Below are positions 40,848 through 48,767 of a DNA stretch of 58,447 nt, in pieces. Made by a program: the position numbers and the translations under genes. The notes below the pieces were generated by a model that saw only the letters and a program-made list of their open reading frames with translations, did not search any database and was not told the DNA's origin. Source of the DNA: Nitrospira sp. LK70 (GTDB lineage Bacteria; Nitrospirota; Nitrospiria; Nitrospirales; Nitrospiraceae); contig PHGD01000015.1 of the NCBI GenBank assembly GCA_011090425.1, positions 1-58,447 of the forward strand, given 5' to 3'. Each line of letters starts with the position of its first letter. Within the stretch, counting starts at the first letter, position 1.

Positions 40848-43466
40848 ATGCCCACTGGGGACTTCGATGTATTTCTGAGCTATCACTGGCACGACCATGC
40901 CCAGGTGGAGGTGCTCGCCCATCGCTTACGGGAGCAGAATCTCACGGTGTTTCTCGACCGGTGGTATCTGACGCCGGGGCAATCCTGGCCGAAGGCCTTG
41001 GAGGCCACCCTGGCGAGCTGTCGGGCGGTGGCCCTTTGCATCGGTCAGGGCGAGATGGGGCCCTGGCAGCAGCGAGAGCAGTATCTGGCGCTGGAGCGTC
41101 AGGTAGCCGCCGAGCGTCGTGGCCAGCGTTTTCCCGTCATTCCCGTGCTCCTTCCTGGCGCCGAACCGCCGCTCGGATTCTTGAGTCAGAATACCTGGGT
41201 CGATTTTCGGGCTCGCGCTGACGATCCGGTTCTGCTGGCCACGCTGGTTAGCGCCGTTCATGGGAAGCCGCCAGGCCCGGATGCGCTGGAGACAGTCCGC
41301 AACACACTCGCCTCCATCTGTCCTTACCGAGGCCTGCTCTATTTCCGGGAGGAAGATGCGCCGTTTTTCTTCGGGCGTGAAGCGGCTATTACCCAGCTCG
41401 TGAGTGCGGTTCAGCAGCACAATCTCGTGGCGGTGGTTGGGGCGTCGGGCAGCGGAAAGTCGTCGGTCGTGAGGGCCGGCCTGGTGCCGGAACTGCGCAA
41501 GAGTCGCGATCGTGTCTACGAGATCGCGACGATCGTGCCGACGGATCGCCCGGTCCATGCCTTGGCGGCGATCCTCATGCCGTTCCTGGAGCCGGACATG
41601 AAAGAAACCGAGCGGTTGATCGAAACGAATAAGCTGGCCGAGGCGCTGCTCAGTCGAACGGTCGCCCTCCGCGATATCGTTGACCGGGTGCTCGCCAAGC
41701 AGCCAGGTACGGATCGTTTGCTCCTGATCGCCGATCAGTGGGAGGAATTGTTCACACTCTGTCAGGACGACACGGCGAGGCGCTGTTTGATCGACAATAT
41801 TCTGGAAGCCACGGCTATGACGAAGCTCTGCGTGGTGCTGACTCTGCGGGGAGATTTTTTCGGTCGGGCCGTGACCGGCTATCGCGCCCTGTCCGACCGA
41901 CTGCAAGGAGCCCAAGTCAATCTTGGACCGATGAAGCGGGACGAATTGCGTCAGGCCATTGAAGAGCCGGCTCGGAAGGTGGGGCTGAGCTTCGAAACCG
42001 GCCTCGTGGATTTGATCCTTGAGCAGGCAGGCGATGAACCAGGCCATCTCCCCTTGCTGGAATTCGTGCTGCGGCGCTTATGGGAGGATCGACAGGGTAG
42101 CAGGCTGCATCATGCGGCCTATCAGGCAATGGGCCAACTTGAAGGAGCGATCGCCACGAAGGCCGAGTCAATCTATCGCCGCTTGAACGGGCACGATCAA
42201 CGGCGTGTGCAACAGATCTTCATCCGCCTGGTTCGGCCGGGAGAAGGGGAGGCGGATACCAGGCGCCGTGCGACGTCGAGCGAGCTGGGCACAGAGGTGC
42301 AGAGCCTGGTGAAGGCACTGGCCGATGAGCGACTCGTGGTGACCTCGCGGGTGACGGGCAGCGAGGAGGACACGATCGAGGTGTCGCATGAGGCACTCAT
42401 TCGGCATTGGGAGCGGCTCAAGGGGTGGGTTGACGCGGATCGCCGGTTCCTCGCCTGGCAGCAGCGCCTACACACATCGGTCGAACAGTACGAAGAGAAT
42501 CCCAAGGACGCCGGTGTTCTCCTCCGCGGATTTCCTCTCACCGAAGCGTTAGAGTGGCTGAAGAAAAAGCCGGACTCGTTCTCCGCGCACGAGCGTCAAT
42601 TTGTCACGGCGAGCAAGACGCATGTGATGCGTCAGCGATGGCGCACCGTTACAGTTGGTCTGCTCGCGCTGCTGGTGGTCGGAGGGCCTCTACTCTGGGT
42701 GGAGCGACATGGGGTTACGCTTAAATATGCCGGCTCCATTGTCATGGCACGGACGCATCTGGTATCAGTGGCTGAGCCGGAAATGGTCACGATCTCAGAA
42801 GGGAACTATCGACAGGGAGACCTCCGCAATCTTGGGTCCCAGGATGAACAACCTGTCCGACAAGTGACAATCGAACCGTTCGCCATAGGCAAGTATGAAG
42901 TGACATTCCAAGAGTACGATCGGTATGTGGAGTTGACCGGGGGTCGATTGCCAAGCGATGAATCATGGGGGCGAGAGAGGCGCCCCGTGATCAACGTCTC
43001 ATGGGATGATGCAGTGGCCTATGCGAAGTGGCTCTCTCAAGCAACGGGCAAACACTATCGACTTCCCACAGAATCGGAATGGGAATATGCAGCGCGTAGT
43101 GGGAGCAAAGATGAGACCTGGGCAGGGACATCGGATGAGAAGCAGCTGGTCGATTATGCGGTGTACCAGCAGAGTGGGACGGAGTCAGTTGGGAGCAAAA
43201 AGCCTAACGGGCTCGGCCTCTTTGACATGAGCGGCAATGTCTACGAATGGGTGGAGGATTGCTGGCACAAGAATTACCAAGACGCTCCGACTGACGGCTC
43301 GGCTTGGTTAGGGACGAATGGAGGCGACTGCGGCCAGCGCGTGCTCCGTGGTGGGGCCTGGTACGACAGGCCGGGGAACCTGCGTGCGTCGAACCGGGGC
43401 GGGGGCCTCGCCGGCTACCGGGGCAGCCTCCTGGGGTTCCGTCTCATCCAGGACAATTCCGAATAA
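40848..43466 (+). CDS. TIR-nSTAND-FGE protein, likely immune receptor with a variable C-terminus
   Basis: This 872-residue protein has four parts. Residues 5-145 are a TIR domain (Phe-Asp-Val-Phe-Leu-Ser-Tyr, then Gln-Arg-Glu-Gln with a candidate catalytic Glu), probably an NAD-cleaving or signalling unit. Residues about 165-590 are an nSTAND NTPase: Tyr-Arg-Gly-Leu, Walker A Gly-Ala-Ser-Gly-Ser-Gly-Lys-Ser-Ser near residue 197, and Walker B Leu-Leu-Leu-Ile-Ala-Asp-Gln-Trp-Glu-Glu. A membrane-like helix lies near 600-618. Residues 645-870 are a formylglycine-generating-enzyme (FGE/SUMF1) fold, ending in the region described at 43347-43446. TIR-STAND-FGE receptors are known in biological conflict systems. 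A DGR reverse transcriptase is not in the window. Confidence 0.88.
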   Translation: MPTGDFDVFLSYHWHDHAQVEVLAHRLREQNLTVFLDRWYLTPGQSWPKALEATLASCRAVALCIGQGEMGPWQQREQYLALERQVAAERRGQRFPVIPVLLPGAEPPLGFLSQNTWVDFRARADDPVLLATLVSAVHGKPPGPDALETVRNTLASICPYRGLLYFREEDAPFFFGREAAITQLVSAVQQHNLVAVVGASGSGKSSVVRAGLVPELRKSRDRVYEIATIVPTDRPVHALAAILMPFLEPDMKETERLIETNKLAEALLSRTVALRDIVDRVLAKQPGTDRLLLIADQWEELFTLCQDDTARRCLIDNILEATAMTKLCVVLTLRGDFFGRAVTGYRALSDRLQGAQVNLGPMKRDELRQAIEEPARKVGLSFETGLVDLILEQAGDEPGHLPLLEFVLRRLWEDRQGSRLHHAAYQAMGQLEGAIATKAESIYRRLNGHDQRRVQQIFIRLVRPGEGEADTRRRATSSELGTEVQSLVKALADERLVVTSRVTGSEEDTIEVSHEALIRHWERLKGWVDADRRFLAWQQRLHTSVEQYEENPKDAGVLLRGFPLTEALEWLKKKPDSFSAHERQFVTASKTHVMRQRWRTVTVGLLALLVVGGPLLWVERHGVTLKYAGSIVMARTHLVSVAEPEMVTISEGNYRQGDLRNLGSQDEQPVRQVTIEPFAIGKYEVTFQEYDRYVELTGGRLPSDESWGRERRPVINVSWDDAVAYAKWLSQATGKHYRLPTESEWEYAARSGSKDETWAGTSDEKQLVDYAVYQQSGTESVGSKKPNGLGLFDMSGNVYEWVEDCWHKNYQDAPTDGSAWLGTNGGDCGQRVLRGGAWYDRPGNLRASNRGGGLAGYRGSLLGFRLIQDNSE
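43347..43446 (+). other. Candidate DGR variable region in the FGE domain
   Basis: The codons spell Arg-Gly-Gly-Ala-Trp-Tyr-Asp-Arg-Pro-Gly-Asn-Leu-Arg, then an aromatic/Gly/Leu-rich stretch, then Leu-Gly-Phe-Arg-Leu. This is the layout of diversity-generating retroelement (DGR) target ends on C-type-lectin/FGE folds. Where other family members carry Asn (AAC), this gene has TAC, GAC, GGC, GGC, CTC, GGC, TAC, GGC, AGC and CTC: third base C throughout, with first and second bases changed. That is the pattern left by adenine-specific mutagenesis of an AAC template. No template repeat is seen in the window. Confidence 0.5.
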
Positions 43467-43557
43467 CCCTGTGCCCTTTGTTCTTTTACCCTTTGCATCC
43501 GATTCCGCTGGGCGAGGGGAGTCTTCAAGAGGTTGTGGAATTAACTGACTCCGAAAC

Positions 43558-43650
43558 CCGTTCATGGTTCGACAAGCTCACCACGAACGGAGAACCTCAG
43601 TATATTCAATGACCGCTCCGTTCGTCCTGAGGTTCTCGAAGGATGAACGG
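43558..43650. repeat. Two REP-like palindromes (33 bases each)
   Basis: Bases 43558-43590 and 43618-43650 each read CCGTTC-N21-GAACGG, with stems of about 11 bases: CCGTTCATGGT pairs with ACCACGAACGG, and CCGTTCGTCCT pairs with AGGATGAACGG. Each pairing has one or two mismatches. They are separated by 27 bases and lie between the TIR gene and the TA-like pair. They are typical of extragenic palindromes that are mobilised by RAYT-type transposases. Confidence 0.8.
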
Positions 43651-43670
43651 ATGGTCTTCCCGCAGCCTCC

Positions 43671-43972
43671 TAATCCCGAATGACCACCGAGCTGATCACG
43701 TAGGAACTGGCTCGTCCCGACTTGGCTCCTCGTATCAGAACCTCCGACACGTTGCGTACCTATTGGCGGATGTTCCAGTGAGGTCCCGGCTTTCATCTCC
43801 GGCCAGAACCACCAGGTTCCATCGCGCTTCCGGAACCAGAGTTGAATCGAGGTGTCCGGCAGCACCGAAATCGATTCCATGTCGAAATACGTCGGCGCGC
43901 GATTCTCGGTATGGCTCACCCAGACTTTGATCCATTGATTCTGATCGTGAGAGGACAGGACAGGGGGAGTCT
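43671..43972 (-). pseudogene. Detached, frameshifted copy of the 3' end of the lipoprotein gene
   Basis: About 302 bases match the last 302 bases (44862-45163) of the lipoprotein gene at 44861-45691, in the same orientation, at roughly 80-90% identity. A 90-base block shows 9 differences. The copy retains Asn-Gln-Trp-Ile-Lys-Val-Trp-Val, Phe-Asp-Met-Glu-Ser-Ile-Ser-Val-Leu and Arg-Lys-Arg-Asp-Gly-Thr-Trp-Trp. The frame shifts within the Lys-Ala-Gly block so the original ending (Ser-Ser-Tyr-Val-Ile-Ser-Ser-Val-Val-Ile-Arg-Asp-stop) is out of register. The copy breaks off at its 5' side. Confidence 0.75.
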
Positions 43973-44004
43973 CGAGAGGGGCGTCAGGCCCCCTTATTGT
44001 TCCG

Positions 44005-44487
44005 TTATGCCGCCTTGCCTGATGTGGGCTTGGTTCGCACAAGAAGCTCGATCTCACAGTCCAAGATGTGCAAGAGGGACAGGAGTTGATCGACCGATTT
44101 GCGGTAGTTCGTCTGGTCCAGCAGACGGTAGAGCTGCGTCGGGGATGTCTTCAGCCGGCGAATGATCTCCCGTTTCGAGAGGGGACTCGCGCGTACCCTT
44201 TTCTGCGCCTCGACCGTCAGCTTATACAACAGCGCATCGCGCAAGTAGCGCGAGTCTTGGTTGTATTCCAACACCTGCTCACTGTGGACCGTACCCCCAT
44301 TGCCTGATTCCAACACATAACTGAACCCTTCCCGTCCCAGTTCCTGATCGACAGAGACGCTGACGATCGGATTGGTGCCGGTTGGTTGAGGATCGACCTT
44401 GCAGTAGGGAAGCCAAAACGACTGTTTCGAGGACTTTACGAGGAAAGCCTTTCTGCGATTGTTAGAGGTGACCGATCGAATTTTCAT
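44005..44487 (-). CDS. HTH protein, likely antitoxin partner of the DUF4160 protein
   Basis: This 160-residue protein has an N-terminal half of alternating strands and a C-terminal XRE-type helix-turn-helix: Leu-Ser-Lys-Arg-Glu-Ile-Ile-Arg-Arg-Leu-Lys-Thr-Ser-Pro-Thr-Gln-Leu-Tyr-Arg-Leu-Leu, then Ser-Val-Asp-Gln-Leu-Leu-Ser-Leu-Leu-His. A basic tail ends Ser-Gly-Lys-Ala-Ala. It starts at an ATGA overlap with the DUF4160 gene, so the two are coupled. An operator that would suit it lies at 44689-44702. The combination is a toxin-antitoxin-like arrangement. Confidence 0.75.
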   Translation of the reverse strand: MKIRSVTSNNRRKAFLVKSSKQSFWLPYCKVDPQPTGTNPIVSVSVDQELGREGFSYVLESGNGGTVHSEQVLEYNQDSRYLRDALLYKLTVEAQKRVRASPLSKREIIRRLKTSPTQLYRLLDQTNYRKSVDQLLSLLHILDCEIELLVRTKPTSGKAA

Positions 44488-44678
44488 AGCGCCCCCTCGG
44501 AGTCCAGTTCTTCGATCAGCATGCGCACTCGCCGCGTGGCCTTGCCGAGCATCGGCTGGTTGTTATCCAGATCCCACTTCACGATGAGCACTCCATCGCG
44601 ATACACATGCACGTGCCGAGGAGAATGGTCGCTCTTCCACGTTAGGAAGAGGTAGCCGCCCCGGCGAACCTTGCCCAT
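44484..44678 (-). CDS. DUF4160-family small protein, likely toxin partner
   Basis: This 64-residue protein matches the DUF4160 pattern: His-Ser-Pro-Arg-His-Val-His-Val-Tyr-Arg-Asp-Gly, then Val-Lys-Trp-Asp-Leu-Asp-Asn and Gly-Lys-Ala-Thr-Arg-Arg. It has paired histidines and a conserved Trp-Asp. DUF4160 proteins occur beside HTH or DUF2442 proteins and are thought to be TA-like, though the activity is not defined. The gene precedes its HTH partner and appears intact. It lies in the segment bracketed by the two copies of the lipoprotein 3' end. Confidence 0.82.
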   Translation of the reverse strand: MGKVRRGGYLFLTWKSDHSPRHVHVYRDGVLIVKWDLDNNQPMLGKATRRVRMLIEELDSEGAL

Positions 44679-44684
44679 ACCGTA

Positions 44685-44713
44685 GTGCTACCTCAGGAGG
44701 TAACAGTTGTCAA
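44685..44713 (-). promoter_or_regulatory. Promoter and operator of the DUF4160/HTH pair
   Basis: On the minus strand TTGACA (44713-44708) and TAGCAC (44690-44685) are 17 bases apart. The inverted repeat TACCTC-N2-GAGGTA (44689-44702) lies between and over the -10 box, placing an operator where repression is expected. The predicted start site coincides with the A of the DUF4160 ATG (44678), so the message would be leaderless. Confidence 0.55.
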
Positions 44714-44860
44714 GTGCGACTCGGGCTTGTACGCTTCTTGGGGTCGAAGGCCTTTGCGGAGCCAGACGTGGCGGCTCTGGCTGCCCGCGATCGGGCCTAC
44801 GCCCAGGAAATTACTGTCTTTTGGGGGGGGGGACGAAGTCATCGCCGCCACGATGGGACG

Positions 44861-45691
44861 CTAGTCCCGAACGACCAGCGAGCCAATCACATAGGAACTG
44901 GGTCTGCTCGACTTGGTTCCTCGTAGCCGAACCTCCGACACATCGCGCACATGCTCACGAATGGTCCAGGTGTTGCCGGCTTTCAGCTCAGGCCAGTACC
45001 ACCAGGTGCCGTCGCGTTTCCGGAACCAGAGTTGAATCGATGTATCGGACAGCACCGAAATCGAGTCCATGTCGAAATACATGGGTGCATGATTGTCGAG
45101 ATTGCCGACCCAGATTTTGATCCACTGATTCTGATTGTGGGAGGACAGGACACGAGGAGTCTTCGTCCAATCGACATCGGTGCATTTAAAGTCCACGAGT
45201 TTGCCGAACCCTTTACCGAGCCCGTCTCCCGGATCCGGAAGGGTGTAGCATTCGACTCCTCCTTCCATGTTCAAATGGAAATGTGTGAGGCCGATGGTGT
45301 CGAGGTTGACATCGCTTCGTGAACAACGTTGGCGGTAGGCCCAGCAGTCGCTATGTTTCGACGGATCACACATCTGCAAGGGCCCGAATCCGATTCGGGT
45401 CGTCCTGTATGCTAGCGTTGATCTGGCCTGGCCATAGATATGTTCCAGTGCGGCCTCATTGTCGAAATTGATCAGGCATGGTTGTGAACTGCTGTCGTTG
45501 GGACGGGCTTGTACGACCTTGAGAGGTTGACTGTCCCGCTCCCGTTCGGCCGATTGTTCGGGTGTGGCTTGCGTTGGAGGATTCAGCGGGTTCACGGGTT
45601 TGTGTTGAGCACAGGCTCCCAGTACCGCTCCCAAAACCATACAGAGAGTCAGTCCGAGAGCACTTTCATTGACCTGAGCTAATGAGCCCAT
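44861..45691 (-). CDS. Lipoprotein of unknown function, 276 residues
   Basis: ATG 45691 behind AAAGGAAGG starts a lipoprotein signal peptide with lipobox Leu-Gly-Ala-Cys near residue 27. The mature part begins with Gln/Pro/Thr-rich sequence and then a mixed domain with seven cysteines. Near the end is Asn-Gln-Trp-Ile-Lys-Ile-Trp-Val, Phe-Asp-Met-Asp-Ser-Ile-Ser-Val-Leu and Trp-Phe-Arg-Lys-Arg-Asp-Gly-Thr-Trp-Trp-Tyr-Trp-Pro-Glu, a strand-rich block that recurs in the detached copy at 43671-43972. No family is recognised. Confidence 0.75.
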   Translation of the reverse strand: MGSLAQVNESALGLTLCMVLGAVLGACAQHKPVNPLNPPTQATPEQSAERERDSQPLKVVQARPNDSSSQPCLINFDNEAALEHIYGQARSTLAYRTTRIGFGPLQMCDPSKHSDCWAYRQRCSRSDVNLDTIGLTHFHLNMEGGVECYTLPDPGDGLGKGFGKLVDFKCTDVDWTKTPRVLSSHNQNQWIKIWVGNLDNHAPMYFDMDSISVLSDTSIQLWFRKRDGTWWYWPELKAGNTWTIREHVRDVSEVRLRGTKSSRPSSYVIGSLVVRD

Positions 45692-45896
45692 CGCCCTTCC
45701 TTTCTCTTGCGCCAACGCGAGCCGGCACACCGCTTCTCATTCATTAGCTCAAAGTTCAATTGTAGCAGGTTGAACTGCGAGGCTTTCCGTTATTTACTCA
45801 TGAAAAAAACGCGTGGTATAGTCCGTCGCCCTGAACCTGAATCGGCAGCATTGTCTCAGGGAGATGAATTGATTGCAATGAACCAATGGAGCCAGT

Positions 45897-47264
45897 ATGG
45901 CGATTGAAGTTCCGGTCAAGCTCTACCTCGATAAGCTCTTGAAGGACTGCAGGAACGTCGCGGTCGGTCTGACGCTGCTTCCAGCTCCGGTGAAGGCGAA
46001 GGCGCTGCATGCCGTTGCCGATCGAGTGGCTGCGGATGAAACTGCCATTCTCGCGGAAAACGCCAAAGATGTCGAAGCCGTAGGCAAGTCCTTTGAGAAA
46101 GCGGAGACGAAAGATCGGGTGAAGGCCGCCGTCTCTCGCGTGCGCATGACGGCGGACCACATCAAGGAGATCGTGGAACGACTTCACGTCATCGGCGATC
46201 TGCTGGACCCTGTCGGCGCCGTGACGTCGCGGCGGGAACGTCCGGATGGGTTGCAAGTCTCCCGGGTGAGGGTGCCGATCGGAGTGATCGGCGTGATCTC
46301 CGAACGGAGTCCGCTCGTCACGGTGGAATCGATCGCGCTCTGTCTGAAATCGGGCAACCTCTGTGTGTTTCGCGGGGCTCCGGAATGGAAGTTGACGCAT
46401 CAGGCGATTGATGTGCGATTCCGTGAGGCGGCAGCGGAAAGCGGCATTTCCAATGGAGCCTGGGTTCTCATCGATCGCCCGGAGAAGGAAGTCGCGCTCG
46501 AGCTGATGCGCTCGGGGAAATACCTGGACGCGATCATCGTGCGTGGCGGAGCCGGGTTACGAAAGACAGTTGCAGAGCAAGCCAGGGTGCCGGTGCTCTG
46601 CGATGACGGAGGCCTCACGCATTTGTACGTCGATGAAGACCTTGACATGTCCGTCGCGCAAAACTTGGTGATCAACTCGAAGGTGCAGCAGGCGGGAGCC
46701 TCCAACGCGCTGGATACCTTGCTGGTGCAGCAGGTCGTGGCACGACAATTCTTGCCTCCATTAATCAACCGCCTGTTGGACCAATTCAAGGTAGAAGTGC
46801 ATGCCTGCCCGAAGACGGTCGCGCTCATGGGGCAAATGGCGATGACGGGACATACCGCGATCGTTCCGGCGACGGATGCGGATTGGCAGACCCAGTTCGC
46901 CGGTCCGATCTTGGCCGTCAAAATGGTCGAAGACCTCGATGAGGCGCTGGCCCATATCAGAATGCACGGTCCCTGCCTCACCGCTGGAATCGCCACCACG
47001 CGCTACGACTCCGCCATGCGATTCACCAGGGAAGTCGATGCCGGCGCGGTGCTGGTAAACGCATCGACCAGGCTCCATGCGGGCGATAGTTTTGGGATGG
47101 GGAGCGATCTGGGGCTGAGCCTGGGGAGATTGCATGCGAAGGGTCCGATCGGCCTGGAGCAGCTGACCTGTGAGAAGTATGTGGCCTTCGGGGCGGGGCA
47201 GCTTCGGTTGCCGCATCCTGTTCCGGAAACGTACTTTGATGCCATCATGCTCAAGAGACCCTAG
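45897..47264 (+). CDS. ProA-like gamma-glutamyl phosphate reductase homologue without the catalytic Cys
   Basis: This 455-residue protein has the ALDH-like fold of glutamate-5-semialdehyde dehydrogenase: Ile-Gly-Val-Ile-Ser-Glu-Arg, Cys-Leu-Lys-Ser-Gly-Asn, and Tyr-Val-Asp-Glu-Asp-Leu-Asp. In ProA the catalytic Cys lies in Gln-Arg-Pro-Ser-Val-Cys-Asn-Ala-Leu-Glu-Thr; here the block reads Gln-Gln-Ala-Gly-Ala-Ser-Asn-Ala-Leu-Asp-Thr (TCC), so Ser replaces Cys. It may be a paralog with another activity or none. proB is not adjacent. A true proA would be expected elsewhere. Confidence 0.85.
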   Translation: MAIEVPVKLYLDKLLKDCRNVAVGLTLLPAPVKAKALHAVADRVAADETAILAENAKDVEAVGKSFEKAETKDRVKAAVSRVRMTADHIKEIVERLHVIGDLLDPVGAVTSRRERPDGLQVSRVRVPIGVIGVISERSPLVTVESIALCLKSGNLCVFRGAPEWKLTHQAIDVRFREAAAESGISNGAWVLIDRPEKEVALELMRSGKYLDAIIVRGGAGLRKTVAEQARVPVLCDDGGLTHLYVDEDLDMSVAQNLVINSKVQQAGASNALDTLLVQQVVARQFLPPLINRLLDQFKVEVHACPKTVALMGQMAMTGHTAIVPATDADWQTQFAGPILAVKMVEDLDEALAHIRMHGPCLTAGIATTRYDSAMRFTREVDAGAVLVNASTRLHAGDSFGMGSDLGLSLGRLHAKGPIGLEQLTCEKYVAFGAGQLRLPHPVPETYFDAIMLKRP

Positions 47265-47394
47265 GCGCCCGCTGAAAACGCCCGCCAGCTTCGTTCTCAG
47301 TCGTTCGAACCACTCAACGTACCCTCACCACGTACGCCTCGTGGTTCTCACTCCTTGCGGCCTTGCCGGCAACCGTTTTGAGCGAGCGCAGTAA

Positions 47395-48579
47395 ATGGCC
47401 CTTGATTTCCTGCGGCAAGCACTCCGCGAGCATCTTGCCTGGTGGGGGCTCCGGCACTTCACATCCGACCGAGAGTATTTCGCTTGGCAGCGACAGCAGC
47501 TCTCGATCGAAGAGCTGAACCAGCTCAATAGCCAGGCCGAACGAAAACGCACCGGCGATCGCTTCGATGAAATCGCGTTCTATGATCTCGCCGCGCAGCC
47601 GACGATCTTGCCGGTTCTCTATAGCCAACGCTATGAATATTACGAGGAGATCGGGCTGCGGACGACGGCCCGCCTTGGCCAGGCGAAAGCCGTGCTCGAT
47701 TTTGGCTGTGGCATCGGAGTGCTGACGATCTTCTATGCCCGTCTCTTCCCGGAGAAGAATTTTGTGGGTGTCGACCGGTCATCCGCTTCCGTCGCCGTTG
47801 CGCAGGGAAAGGCCGACAAGCTTGGGTTACGCAATCTCCGCTTTGCGTGCGTGGATGTGGAGACTGAGCCGCTCTCAGGTGCGTACGATCTCGTGGTGGT
47901 GACCCATGCGCTGGTGCAGGCTGAACAAGACCGCGGTCTTCCGAGCCGCAGTTGGCGGGCCTTCGAACGAGAGCAGGATTCCTCGCAGCAGCTGTCATTC
48001 GAACAGCGGACAGGGCTTGCGATTCGACTGGACCGGCTATGCCAAGTCCTGAACCCATCAGGCCGCATGATTGTGAATGAGAAAACGCGGCAGTTGGCCA
48101 GAAGAGTGCCGTTTCAGCGCGCGTTGGCGAACAGAGGACTACGGCTCGCCGAGCGCCCAGCCCTGATCCGATATCAAACGGTGGAAGAAGTGGTGGACGA
48201 CGGCCCGTTGTATGTGCTTGATCGCAAAGGCGAGGCGGCTCTGAACTGGGATGAGCAGCCGGAGCGGGATCAAGGACAGCTCTTCGATCCGGGCGCCGTT
48301 TCGATGTCAGCTGGGGATGCCGATAGGATGCTCTACGAGAATCATTGGCCATCGGCACAAAGGGCTTGGGAACAATTGAAAGATCGCCAGGTCATCAGCG
48401 AGACCACCCGCCAGGCAGCCGATGGTCGACAAGTGCATGCCGAACGAGGGCGCTCTCGCGGGCAGCACTATCTTTACTGTGCCAACACCTTCGACCAGCG
48501 GCAACTGGTCATCGTCGAGGAGGCACATTCAGCGATGCTGGATGAGTACTATCAAGAAATCATACGAGGGCTCACCTAG
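47395..48579 (+). CDS. SAM-dependent methyltransferase, class I
   Basis: This 394-residue protein has the class I Rossmann core near residues 95-185: Ala-Val-Leu-Asp-Phe-Gly-Cys-Gly-Ile-Gly-Val-Leu (motif I), Phe-Val-Gly-Val-Asp-Arg-Ser-Ser (acidic residue after beta-2), and Leu-Val-Val-Val-Thr-His-Ala (motif IV region). The N-terminal 90 residues are helical with an aromatic-rich start. The C-terminal half after residue 250 is unusual in length and charge. It may methylate a small molecule or be a methyltransferase with an added domain; the acceptor is unknown. Confidence 0.82.
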   Translation: MALDFLRQALREHLAWWGLRHFTSDREYFAWQRQQLSIEELNQLNSQAERKRTGDRFDEIAFYDLAAQPTILPVLYSQRYEYYEEIGLRTTARLGQAKAVLDFGCGIGVLTIFYARLFPEKNFVGVDRSSASVAVAQGKADKLGLRNLRFACVDVETEPLSGAYDLVVVTHALVQAEQDRGLPSRSWRAFEREQDSSQQLSFEQRTGLAIRLDRLCQVLNPSGRMIVNEKTRQLARRVPFQRALANRGLRLAERPALIRYQTVEEVVDDGPLYVLDRKGEAALNWDEQPERDQGQLFDPGAVSMSAGDADRMLYENHWPSAQRAWEQLKDRQVISETTRQAADGRQVHAERGRSRGQHYLYCANTFDQRQLVIVEEAHSAMLDEYYQEIIRGLT

Positions 48580-48767
48580 TAAAACTACTGGCTTGTACTG
48601 GTCTGCCGGCTCTCCGGACCTCAATATCCAAAAATACCCGATATTTTCCTTGCAATCATTTTTCGCTCTCGCTAACCTTGGGCCTCCCCCCAACAGGTTG
48701 CTGACGGTAGGTCCGTTGCTTTCTCGTTTGTGCTCGTTCCAGGCGTGAGTCGGAAGGAGGAATCACC

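Noticed and set aside
40926-42047. A 373-residue minus-strand frame over the TIR protein gene.
   Set aside because: Antisense to a clear TIR-nSTAND sequence.
40545-43466. A diversity-generating retroelement with its reverse transcriptase in the window.
   Set aside because: No reverse transcriptase-like frame (for example with an xADD motif) and no template repeat were seen; only the candidate target is present.
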